From an uncultured Alphaproteobacteria bacterium (GTDB taxonomy: Bacteria; Pseudomonadota; Alphaproteobacteria; Micropepsales; Micropepsaceae), in NCBI GenBank assembly GCA_903837555.1, contig CAILUV010000095.1, positions 1 to 40,220 on the forward strand: a stretch of 40,220 nt of DNA, read 5' to 3'. Under the pieces are notes generated by a model. The model was not told the origin of the DNA and did no database searches. It was given only the letters and a program-made list of their open reading frames with translations. Position 1 is the first letter of the stretch. Each line of letters begins with the position of its first letter. Positions 33,326 through 40,202 of the stretch are shown here, piece after piece. The position numbers were made by a program, and so were the translations under genes.

Positions 33326-34525
33326 ATGACTGCACAATCGGGATTTTCGGACGAAAAGCTGGCGCGCATTCCACGCTTCCTGGAAGGCAAGGTCGCGGGT
33401 GGCGAGCTGCCGGGCGCGCAGACCCTGATCTGGCGACGGGGCAGGATCGTCCATCACAGCCTGGTGGGACTGTCCGACATCGCGCGCGGAACGCCGCTGC
33501 GCGAAGACGCGGTCTTCCGCATCTACTCCATGACCAAGCCGGTGACGCTGGTGGCCTTGCTGATGCTGCTGGAACAGGGCCGCATCGCGCTGGACGATGC
33601 CGTGAGCAAGTATATTCCGGGCTTTGCCAGATTGCGGCTGGCGGACGGCCGCGCGCCCGCGCGGATGCCCACCCTGCTGGACCTGGCGCGGCACACCGCC
33701 GGCTTCACCTACGGCTTTCACAATCGCACGCCGATTGATGCGCTGTACCGCCAGAAAAGGATCGGCGAGTTCGATACCGAAGGTGGCCTGGCCGCCATGA
33801 TGACCGCGCTGGAAGACATTCCGCTGGAATACAGCCCTGGCGACGCCTGGATTTATTCGGTGGCGACCGACGTGCTGGGCTATGTGGTCGAAGCCGTGTC
33901 GGAACGAAGCTATGCCGACTTCGTGCGCGAGAATATCCTGGCGCCGCTGCAGATGGCGGATACCGATTTCTGGGTGCCACCCGGCAAGCAGAACCGCTTC
34001 ACCGCCTGTTACGGTCAAAAAGACCGGCTGGAACTGTTCGACGACGCGCAAGCGTCGACATGGTTCGCGCCGCCGAAACTGGAATCGGGCGGCGGCGGGC
34101 TGGTGGGCACGGCGGCGGATTATCTGCGCTTCGCCCGCCTGCTGCTGAACAAGGGCGAACTGGATGGCGTGCGGCTGCTCAAGCCCGACACCGTGGCGCT
34201 GATGACCCGCAATCACCTGCCCGGCGGCAAGGAGATCGCGGATCTGACGCCATCCGCCGACGCCTTCAACGAAAGCGGCTATCGCGGCATCGGCTTTGGC
34301 CTGGGCGTGGCGGTGACGCTGGACCCCGCGCGGGTGGGCATTCCCGGTTCGGCCGGAGAGCTTGCCTGGGGCGGCATGGCGTCCACCACCTTTTTTGTCG
34401 ATCCCCAAGAGGACATGGCGGTGGTATTCATGACCCAGGTGATCACGGATACGGCGCGGCGGGTGAAGCTGCGGCGCGACCTGCGCACCCTGGTGTACGA
34501 AGCGATGACGGAGCGTGCGGCTTGA
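33326..34525 (+). CDS. Beta-lactamase-family serine hydrolase
   Basis: This 399-residue protein has a class-C beta-lactamase/esterase-VIII fold. The nucleophile motif SxxK is S68-M-T-K71 (IYSMTKPVTLV). The second motif is Y177-S-V rather than the usual Y-x-N, and HTAGFTYGF matches the common HTSGL-type segment. No signal peptide is evident, so a cytoplasmic esterase or lactone hydrolase is more likely than a beta-lactamase. Its stop overlaps the TTG start of the Kdo hydroxylase gene. ATG 33326 is close to the divergent ligase start. Confidence 0.82.
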   Translation: MTAQSGFSDEKLARIPRFLEGKVAGGELPGAQTLIWRRGRIVHHSLVGLSDIARGTPLREDAVFRIYSMTKPVTLVALLMLLEQGRIALDDAVSKYIPGFARLRLADGRAPARMPTLLDLARHTAGFTYGFHNRTPIDALYRQKRIGEFDTEGGLAAMMTALEDIPLEYSPGDAWIYSVATDVLGYVVEAVSERSYADFVRENILAPLQMADTDFWVPPGKQNRFTACYGQKDRLELFDDAQASTWFAPPKLESGGGGLVGTAADYLRFARLLLNKGELDGVRLLKPDTVALMTRNHLPGGKEIADLTPSADAFNESGYRGIGFGLGVAVTLDPARVGIPGSAGELAWGGMASTTFFVDPQEDMAVVFMTQVITDTARRVKLRRDLRTLVYEAMTERAA

Positions 34526-35385
34526 TCGAAGAACTGCCGATTTCCAAATGGCGTGGCCCGTTCGACACGGATGTGAAGGCGCGCGCGCTAGACGCGCTGG
34601 AATCCGGAAGCGTGCTGTATTTCCCGCAGCTTCCGTTTTTGCTGCTGGAGTCCGAAATCGAATTTCTCGACGCCAAGGTCGCGGACGGCAAATCCAAGAA
34701 TATCAGCCTGGATCACACCAGTGGCAAGATGCAGGCCTCGTCGCTGACTGGCGAACGCGCGGCCCGGCTGGCGGCCATGATCGAGCGCTTCGGCAGCAGT
34801 GCCGCCGGGCTGGTGCGCGATCTTCTGCCCTATAACCATGTCGAACGCGCCCGCACATCGTTCCGCCCGGTGCAGGTGAAGGGCCGCAGCTATTCGAAGA
34901 TCAGCGACGACCGGCTGCTGCATATCGATGCCTTCCCGACCCGCCCGATGCATGGCCGCCGCATCCTGCGTTTTTTCGCCAATGTCGCGCCCACCTCGCC
35001 GCGCCACTGGCATGTCGGCCAGCCGTTCGAGGAATTCGCGCAGCGCTTCCTGCCCAGGGTCGGCCCGCATTTTCCGGGCAAGTCCTGGCTGTATGGAAAG
35101 CTGGGCGTCACGCGCGGCCAGCGCAGCCTGTATGACGAGCTGATGCTCTCGATGCATGACGCGGGCAAGCTGGACAATGATTTCCAGAGCACCAGTCCCC
35201 ACCGCAATGTGATCTTTGCGCCGGGTTCCTGCTGGCTGGTCTATACCGACCAGGTGCTGCATGCGGCGCTGGGCGGCGAGTTCGCGCTGGAGCAGACCTT
35301 CCATCTGGATGTGGCGCAAATGGCCAGCCCGGAAAAAGCGCCGGTCAGGATTCTGGAAAGACTGAGCGGAAAAGCGCTGGTCTGA
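34522..35385 (+). CDS. Kdo hydroxylase-like 2-oxoglutarate oxygenase
   Basis: This 287-residue protein matches the Kdo hydroxylase family (KdoO-like), Fe(II)/2-oxoglutarate enzymes that 3-hydroxylate the Kdo sugar of lipopolysaccharide to make Ko. The metal triad is visible as H134-x-D136 (LLHIDAFPTRP) and H247 (QVLHAAL). The start must be TTG 34522, because in-frame upstream codons belong to antisense or the previous gene; TTGA overlaps the serine hydrolase stop, a coupled start. The protein would modify the inner core of lipid A in the cytoplasm. The family call is good; activity is inferred. Confidence 0.83.
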   Translation: MIEELPISKWRGPFDTDVKARALDALESGSVLYFPQLPFLLLESEIEFLDAKVADGKSKNISLDHTSGKMQASSLTGERAARLAAMIERFGSSAAGLVRDLLPYNHVERARTSFRPVQVKGRSYSKISDDRLLHIDAFPTRPMHGRRILRFFANVAPTSPRHWHVGQPFEEFAQRFLPRVGPHFPGKSWLYGKLGVTRGQRSLYDELMLSMHDAGKLDNDFQSTSPHRNVIFAPGSCWLVYTDQVLHAALGGEFALEQTFHLDVAQMASPEKAPVRILERLSGKALV

Positions 35386-35399
35386 CGCGCGCGTCAGAC
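35380..35399. other. Perfect 20-base palindrome holding both convergent stops
   Basis: GTCTGACGCG followed by its exact reverse complement CGCGTCAGAC. The Kdo hydroxylase TGA (35383-35385) and the CheY-like gene's TGA (complement of 35394-35396) sit symmetrically in it. It may act as a short bidirectional terminator, though it has no loop or T-tract. Confidence 0.7.
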
Positions 35400-35762
35400 G
35401 CGCACGCCGATTTCGGCCAGCTTGTTGCGAACGGCAAAACTGTCGAACGGCTTCATCACATATTCGTTGGCGCCCGCCGCCATGGCATGGGCGACTTCGG
35501 TGGCGTCATTCTCGGTGGTCGCGAACAGGATCACCGGATGGCCGCCATCGGCCTGGCCGCGCACGCTCTTGACGAATTCCACGCCCTTCATGGTGGGCAG
35601 ATTCCAGTCCAGGAAAATCAGGTCGGGCATCTTTTCGCGCACGGCGCGCAGGGCCGCCATGCCATCCTCGGCTTCGGCCACCGAGTAATCCAGGTCTTCC
35701 ATGATGCGGCGCGCGACCGTGCGGATCACGCGGCTGTCGTCCACGACCAGGCAATGTTTCAT
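35394..35762 (-). CDS. CheY-like single-domain response regulator
   Basis: This 122-residue receiver domain has phospho-acceptor D52 (LIFLDWNLPTMKGVEFV), acidic pocket D8/D9 (LVVDDS), T in FATTEND and K in MKPFDSF. There is no output domain. It lies 188 bases downstream of the ChpT gene on the same strand, so it may take part in the ChpT phosphorelay or sense-and-sink phosphate from it, but single-domain regulators in alphaproteobacteria also serve motility. A dispersed palindromic repeat fills the gap to chpT. Confidence 0.88.
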   Translation of the reverse strand: MKHCLVVDDSRVIRTVARRIMEDLDYSVAEAEDGMAALRAVREKMPDLIFLDWNLPTMKGVEFVKSVRGQADGGHPVILFATTENDATEVAHAMAAGANEYVMKPFDSFAVRNKLAEIGVRV

Positions 35763-35862
35763 CGGCAATATTTCCGGGCGAACCCCAGAAGCGGCAGTTC
35801 GCGGGCGGAAATCTTCGCCAGGCAAGGTAAACGCGACCTTACTTTTGGACTGACGCGCAGGG

Positions 35863-35950
35863 ATTTTGGCTGCCGAGCAGGAGCAAGGAGCGATGTGGCC
35901 GCATAGCCCATGAGCGACGCGCGACGCACGCGGCGGGCAAAAGACGCGCG
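35863..35950. repeat. Dispersed intergenic palindromic repeat, copy 2
   Basis: It shares with copy 1 (28310-28397) the start ATTTTGG, the block GAGCAGGAGC, AGCCCATGAGC (AGCCCGTGAGC in copy 1), CGCGCGACG and the end GCAAAAGAC. As with copy 1, it ends against a minus-strand stop codon, here that of chpT. The central stem is weaker than in copy 1. Confidence 0.6.
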
Positions 35951-36565
35951 TCAGCCGGCGGTGATTTCCACCGCGCCTTCCAGCGGGGCGATGGTGATGG
36001 CGGCGTTGACGGCCCGCGACAGCTTGTGGGTCAGGAAGGGCTGAACATGGCGGGCGTCCACATTCTCGTCTTCGCCGCGCAGGGCCCTGGCGACTTCCTC
36101 TGTAACGCGGGCGTTCAAGCCTTCTGCACGAATCTTGAAGCTGGGCGCAGCCTGATCGGGACCCGACTCGACCGTGACGATGCCGCCGCGCGGCAGGCAG
36201 TCGGCCGCCAGCAGCGTGGCGTTCATGATCAGCTTGGCCCAGTCCTTGCCCCAATACATGCGGGGCACATTCCAGACGAGTTGAACCTTGCCGCCTTCCA
36301 GCAGGCCCGTGATCAGCCGTCCGATCTCGCCCAGATCGAGCTCCGCGCCCGCCGAACCGGCGGCGCCGAAGGCGATGCGCATGAACTGGATGCGAGCCAG
36401 CGCCTGGTCGGCGCTCATGGTCACCAGCTTGATGGCGTCGGCCCGCATGGCGGGATCGCGCTCGTCTTCCAGCAATTCCATGCCGTTGACCACGGCACCC
36501 AAAGGCCCGACAAGGTCGTGGCAAACGCGGCTGACCATCAGGGCGGCAAATTCGATCTCTGTCAT
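35951..36565 (-). CDS. chpT: Histidine phosphotransferase ChpT
   Basis: This 204-residue protein has the ChpT layout: a helical DHp-like domain with phospho-accepting H16 (MVSRVCHDLVGPLGAVVNG), then a degenerate ATPase-like domain (LDLGEIGRLITGLLEGGKVQ, WGKDWAKLIMNATLLAADCL). ChpT passes phosphate from CckA to CtrA and CpdR in the cell-cycle relay. It is divergent from cysQ, with a GANTC site (36570-36574) and a TTAA-N7-TTAA sequence in the 70-base gap. No strong ribosome binding site is seen at ATG 36565. Confidence 0.9.
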   Translation of the reverse strand: MTEIEFAALMVSRVCHDLVGPLGAVVNGMELLEDERDPAMRADAIKLVTMSADQALARIQFMRIAFGAAGSAGAELDLGEIGRLITGLLEGGKVQLVWNVPRMYWGKDWAKLIMNATLLAADCLPRGGIVTVESGPDQAAPSFKIRAEGLNARVTEEVARALRGEDENVDARHVQPFLTHKLSRAVNAAITIAPLEGAVEITAG

Positions 36566-36619
36566 AAGAGACTCAATGAAGTCCCAATGGTTACCAACTG
36601 GTTAATTTTCCGGCGCGGC

Positions 36620-36634
36620 TTAAGGAATTCTTAA
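36620..36634. promoter_or_regulatory. CtrA-box-like TTAA-N7-TTAA next to cysQ and chpT
   Basis: The sequence TTAAGGAATTCTTAA, followed by C, fits the CtrA consensus TTAA-N7-TTAAC exactly. It lies in the chpT-cysQ divergent gap and one base before the cysQ ATG, so it also contains the cysQ ribosome binding site (AAGGA). Another TTAA occurs at 36602. CtrA control of chpT would be a feedback loop; chance occurrence in an AT-rich gap is possible. Confidence 0.4.
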
Positions 36635-36635
36635 C

Positions 36636-37397
36636 ATGACCCCGACGCTCTCCTCCCGGCTGCAGACGCTGGTGCGCATCGCGCAGGCGGCGGGCGTGGT
36701 GGTCATGCGCCATTACGCGGCGGGGGCGCAGGCGCGGGTCAAAGCCGACTGCTCGCCCGTGACCGACGCCGACGAGGAAGCCGAAAGGCTGATCCTGGCC
36801 GAGCTAGCGGCCGCCTTCCCCGGCGTGCCTCTGGTGGCCGAAGAAGAAGCCGCCGCAGGCCGTATCGCCGGCGTGGCTGCCCATTTCTTCCTGGTCGATC
36901 CAGTGGACGGCACCAAGGAATTCATCAAGCGCACCGGCGAATTCACCGTGAACATCGGCGAAGTGCAGGACGGCGTTCCGGTCGCCGGCGTGGTGTTCGC
37001 GCCCGCCATCGAGCGGCTGTTTGTCGGCGCCCTCGGCGAAGGCGCGTTTGAACTGTCCGGCGGCGTTCTCAAATCCATCGCCGCGCGCAAGCCGCCTGAT
37101 GACGGCCTGATCGCGGTCAGCAGCAAGTCGCATCCCGATGCACAGACCGATGCGCTGCTGGGAAGCATGAATATCAAGGGCCGCATCAATGCCGGCTCAT
37201 CGCTGAAATTCTGCCTGGTGGCGGCGGGCGAAGCCGACATCTATCCACGTGCCGGACGCACCATGGAATGGGATACGGCCGCCGGCGACGCGGTGCTGCG
37301 CGCGGCAGGCGGCGATGTCAGCAACTGGGACTATACGCCCTTCACCTATGGCAAGCCCGAATTTGAAAATGGGCCGTTCATCGCACGCGGGCGTTGA
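36636..37397 (+). CDS. cysQ: 3'(2'),5'-bisphosphate nucleotidase CysQ
   Basis: This inositol-monophosphatase-family enzyme of 253 residues removes the 3' phosphate from PAP/PAPS, a by-product of sulfate assimilation. Metal-site motifs are EEE (residues 69-71 in VAEEEAA), D88-P-V-D91-G-T93 (VDPVDGTKEFIKRTGEFTVN) and the late EWDTAAGDAVLRAAGG. The KEFIKR segment distinguishes CysQ from SuhB-type enzymes. The ribosome binding site lies within a CtrA-box-like sequence. It is divergent from chpT and convergent with the small two-helix membrane gene. Confidence 0.92.
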   Translation: MTPTLSSRLQTLVRIAQAAGVVVMRHYAAGAQARVKADCSPVTDADEEAERLILAELAAAFPGVPLVAEEEAAAGRIAGVAAHFFLVDPVDGTKEFIKRTGEFTVNIGEVQDGVPVAGVVFAPAIERLFVGALGEGAFELSGGVLKSIAARKPPDDGLIAVSSKSHPDAQTDALLGSMNIKGRINAGSSLKFCLVAAGEADIYPRAGRTMEWDTAAGDAVLRAAGGDVSNWDYTPFTYGKPEFENGPFIARGR

Positions 37398-37419
37398 TTG
37401 CCCGTATCCGTGCGCGCCG

Positions 37420-37662
37420 CTACCGATCCATGTCGTGGCGTGAGGAATAGAAAACCAGCGCCATCAGTCCGCCGCCCAGCGCGATGGTGACCACCACGCC
37501 CAGGATCATGAACGTCCAGCCCCAGCCGCTCATGTGCACGCCAGACATCGCGGTCCAGACCTTCGCGGCATACCAAAAGGATGCACCGAACAGGCCAAGC
37601 AGGACCACCAGCGTCAGCCAGCCGGCGGCAGAGAGCTTGTTGCGCGGTTCGTTGTCCATCAT
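37420..37662 (-). CDS. Small two-helix membrane protein, unknown
   Basis: This 80-residue protein has two transmembrane helices (about 13-36 and 47-71; WLTLVVLLGLFGASFWYAA and FMILGVVVTIALGGGLMALV), short charged ends and no known domain. AAGG with suitable spacing precedes the first of two adjacent ATG codons. Both ends probably face the cytoplasm. It is divergent from eipA across 134 bases, so it could share a regulatory region with that envelope gene. Confidence 0.7.
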   Translation of the reverse strand: MMDNEPRNKLSAAGWLTLVVLLGLFGASFWYAAKVWTAMSGVHMSGWGWTFMILGVVVTIALGGGLMALVFYSSRHDMDR

Positions 37663-37796
37663 CTCGCCTTGTTCGTTACCCTCATTCTTTCAAGCCGTTA
37701 ATGCAACGGGCTGTAAAAATGCCCCAATCTGGGCAAAGCTTGCGCGCGGTTGGGCAAGTGATTCGGCGCAAGGCTTTGGCCGCGCAAGGAGCGAAC

Positions 37797-38420
37797 ATGA
37801 ACCGCAAGAAATTCATCTCGGGACTTCTGGCCGTGGGCGCAACGCCCGCCGCGGTGGGCAGCCTTCTGAGCATCGGCGCCGCGCGTGCCGCGGACCAGAC
37901 CGCTTCCGCGCCGCTGGCCAGGGAACGCGCGTCCAGCAGCACCTACACCGCCGATGAAATCACCCAGGCCGGCGCCGACTTCTTCGGCATCACCTCCGAA
38001 GCCATGGCCAAGGGCGTGCAGCATGTGTTCGGCGACCTGGGGCAGCCCGACGGCTACATCAAGGGCGATGAAGGCGGCGGCGCGGTGGTGGTGGGCTTCC
38101 GCTACGGCTCGGGCTGGCTGATCCGCAAGGGCGCTGATCCCAAGCAGGTTTACTGGCGCGGCCCGTCGGTCGGCTTCGACCTTGGCGCCAATCTCTCCAA
38201 GTGCTTCACGCTGATCTACAACCTGCGTGAGGAACGCCGCCTGTTCCAGCGATTCCCCAGCGTGGAAGGCAGCATCTATTTCGTGGCGGGTCTGGGCATC
38301 AACTACCAGCGCAGCGGCGGCGTCACCCTGGCGCCGATGCGCACCGGCGTGGGCCTGCGCGCGGGCGTCAACGCCCAGTATCAGGTCTATACCGACCGCC
38401 GCGACTGGTTCCCGCTTTAA
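37797..38420 (+). CDS. eipA: EipA/DUF1134 envelope-integrity protein
   Basis: This 207-residue protein has a signal peptide (residues 1-31, with a KKFISGLLAVGATPAAVG core). The DUF1134 domain follows: EITQAGADFFGITSEAMAKG, GYIKGDEGGGAVVVGFRYG and GPSVGFDLGANLSKCFTLIY. It is the family of Brucella EipA, a periplasmic beta-barrel protein needed for cell-envelope integrity and division. AAGGAG precedes ATG 37797. It is followed after two bases by a 73-residue repeat protein, so the two genes are probably an operon. Confidence 0.92.
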   Translation: MNRKKFISGLLAVGATPAAVGSLLSIGAARAADQTASAPLARERASSSTYTADEITQAGADFFGITSEAMAKGVQHVFGDLGQPDGYIKGDEGGGAVVVGFRYGSGWLIRKGADPKQVYWRGPSVGFDLGANLSKCFTLIYNLREERRLFQRFPSVEGSIYFVAGLGINYQRSGGVTLAPMRTGVGLRAGVNAQYQVYTDRRDWFPL

Positions 38421-38422
38421 GC

Positions 38423-38644
38423 ATGCGCAAGCGCCCCGCCACATCCGTGGGCGCGGTGGCCGTCGGCACCTTCGCGCTGGGCAGCCTTGCCCTGGGCGCG
38501 ATTGCGATCGGCGCGGTGGCGGTTGGCGCGATGGCGATAGGGGCGCTGGCCATCAAGCGGTTGAAGATCAAAAGCGCCCGCATCCAGAGACTGGAAATCG
38601 ACGAGCTGGTGGTGCGCAAGATCACGCGCCCACCGGAAGCGTAA
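38423..38644 (+). CDS. 73-residue period-5 repeat protein, unknown
   Basis: Residues 8-67 divide without interruption into twelve five-residue units: SVGAV, AVGTF, ALGSL, ALGAI, AIGAV, AVGAM, AIGAL, AIKRL, KIKSA, RIQRL, EIDEL, VVRKI. Position 2 is always V, I or L; position 5 is nearly always hydrophobic; position 3 is Gly in the first seven units. The first part could cross or lie on a membrane; the later units are charged. A pentapeptide-like beta-solenoid or glycine-zipper assembly is conceivable. The ATG is two bases after the eipA stop, implying coupling. Confidence 0.75.
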   Translation: MRKRPATSVGAVAVGTFALGSLALGAIAIGAVAVGAMAIGALAIKRLKIKSARIQRLEIDELVVRKITRPPEA

Positions 38645-38648
38645 GCGG

Positions 38649-39611
38649 CTAGGCCACCGCTTCTTCGGTTTTGCTCGTATCGGTCTTGCCGCCCACTTCC
38701 GGCATGTACAGCAGCAGCATCGACGCGACATAGGTGGACGAGAAGGTGCCCACCACGATGCCGAACAGGATGGCGATGCTGAAATTCTGCAGCACATGGC
38801 CGCCGAACAGCAGCGGGATCACCGAGGTCGCGGTGGCGACCGACACCAAAGTGGTGCGGGTGGCGATCTGGTTGGTCGACAGGTTGATCATGTCAATCAA
38901 AGGCATGCGCTTGTACTTTCGCCGGTTCTCGCGGATGCGGTCGAACACCACCACGGTATCGTTGATCGAATAGCCCGCCAGCAGCAGCAGGGCCGCCACC
39001 GTGTTGATGTTAAAATCCAGTCCCATGATGGAATAGAATCCGGCCGTCACGAACACGTCATGGCCGGTGGCGATCAGCGCGCCAACGCCATACTGCCATT
39101 CAAAGCGCACCGCGACGTATATCGAGATCATCGCCACTGCCAGGATGGTGGCGATGATGCCGTCATCCAGCAGCTCGCCCGACACCTTCGGCCCCACCAC
39201 TTCGGTGCGGCGATATTCGTAGGACGGTCCCAGCTTGCCGCGCACCGCCTGCACCACTGCCTGGTCGGCCTTTTCCTGGTCGCCGCCCTGCGCCAGCGCC
39301 TTGGGCTGCACGCGGATCATCACGCAACTGTTGACGGGGCGTTCGCACTCGCCGCCGCCGAAATACTGCAGATGACTTTCGGGGAAACCCAGACTGTCCA
39401 CGTCGGCGCGCATCTTGCCGATGTCGATGGTTTGCCGGGACTTCACTTCCATCAGCACGCCGCCGGTGAAGTCGATGCCCAGGTTGAAACCGTACCAGAG
39501 GATCGACACCACCGCGATCACCAGCAGCAGCCCGTCCACGGCGAAGGCGGCGAAGCGGTATTTGACGAAATTGACGTTGGTCGTTTCGGGAATAAACCGC
39601 AGCAACGGCAT
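38649..39611 (-). CDS. secF: Protein translocase subunit SecF
   Basis: This 320-residue membrane protein has an N-terminal helix, periplasmic P1 domain, then five further helices, as in SecF. Motifs are GFNLGIDFTGGVLMEV, GPKVSGELLDDG, DVFVTAGFYSIMGLDFN, and GYSINDTVVVFDRIRENRRK. SecF with SecD uses the proton gradient to pull exported proteins through SecYEG. secD usually lies just upstream, but here a divergent cupin gene does. The P1 domain carries two cysteines, C89 and C96 (GGGECERPVNSC). Its stop is a few bases from the period-5 gene's stop. Confidence 0.94.
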   Translation of the reverse strand: MPLLRFIPETTNVNFVKYRFAAFAVDGLLLVIAVVSILWYGFNLGIDFTGGVLMEVKSRQTIDIGKMRADVDSLGFPESHLQYFGGGECERPVNSCVMIRVQPKALAQGGDQEKADQAVVQAVRGKLGPSYEYRRTEVVGPKVSGELLDDGIIATILAVAMISIYVAVRFEWQYGVGALIATGHDVFVTAGFYSIMGLDFNINTVAALLLLAGYSINDTVVVFDRIRENRRKYKRMPLIDMINLSTNQIATRTTLVSVATATSVIPLLFGGHVLQNFSIAILFGIVVGTFSSTYVASMLLLYMPEVGGKTDTSKTEEAVA

Positions 39612-39749
39612 GGGATGCTCAATGTGGCAGAATTCTGGCGGAACCTACGCGCGGCAACGCCAGCGAACAAGCGAGACAAAAGCGCCCAAGCCGACCTTGC
39701 GGGCGCCGCGGTTTGCGGGGAACCTTACAGTTCTGACAGGGAGATCCAC

Positions 39750-40202
39750 ATGTCACGCAAACTGCTTTTGATCCCGGCTTTTCTGGCCGCAACGGCCCCC
39801 GCCTTCGCCCAACCCAGTGTCGATCCCAAAAGTACCATGGCGCTGAAGCCCGACGAGATTCAATGGACCAAAGGCGAGCGCAACGACCAGGCCTGGGTGG
39901 TCGGCGATCCCAAGCAGAAAGGCCCTTGCCTGCAGCTTATCCGCTGGAAAGCGGGCAACTTCAGCCGGCCGCATTACCACGAAAGCCCGCGCTATGCGGT
40001 GGTGCTGTCGGGCACCTGGTGGCTGTCCACCAGCAATGTCTATGACCCGATGAACAACACCGTGGCCTTTCCGGCCGGATCGGTGCTCACCAACCTGGTG
40101 GGCGGCGTGCATTATGACGGCGCCAAGCACGAGACCGGCGACGCGGTGGTCGCCATCTGGATGGACTGTCCGCTGACCGGCGTGCCCGCCGAAAAGAAAT
40201 AA
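39750..40202 (+). CDS. Exported cupin-domain protein
   Basis: This 150-residue protein has a signal peptide (SRKLLLIPAFLAATAPAFA, cleaved near residue 20). One cupin domain follows: motif 1 around FSRPHYHESPRYAVVLSGTW and motif 2 around FPAGSVLTNLVGGVHYDGAK, with His residues able to bind a metal. A small periplasmic dioxygenase, isomerase or sugar binder is possible; no substrate can be given. GGGAGA precedes the ATG. It is divergent from secF across 138 bases. The last 18 bases of the window hold no gene. Confidence 0.82.
   Translation: MSRKLLLIPAFLAATAPAFAQPSVDPKSTMALKPDEIQWTKGERNDQAWVVGDPKQKGPCLQLIRWKAGNFSRPHYHESPRYAVVLSGTWWLSTSNVYDPMNNTVAFPAGSVLTNLVGGVHYDGAKHETGDAVVAIWMDCPLTGVPAEKK

Noticed and set aside
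37663-37796. CtrA site in the eipA promoter
   Set aside because: CtrA control of eipA is recalled from Brucella, but only a single TTAA half-site is present here.
38641-38662. Terminator between the period-5 gene and secF
   Set aside because: AAGCGG/CCGCTT can pair, but the stem is only six bases with no T-tract, so the case is weaker than for the other hairpins.
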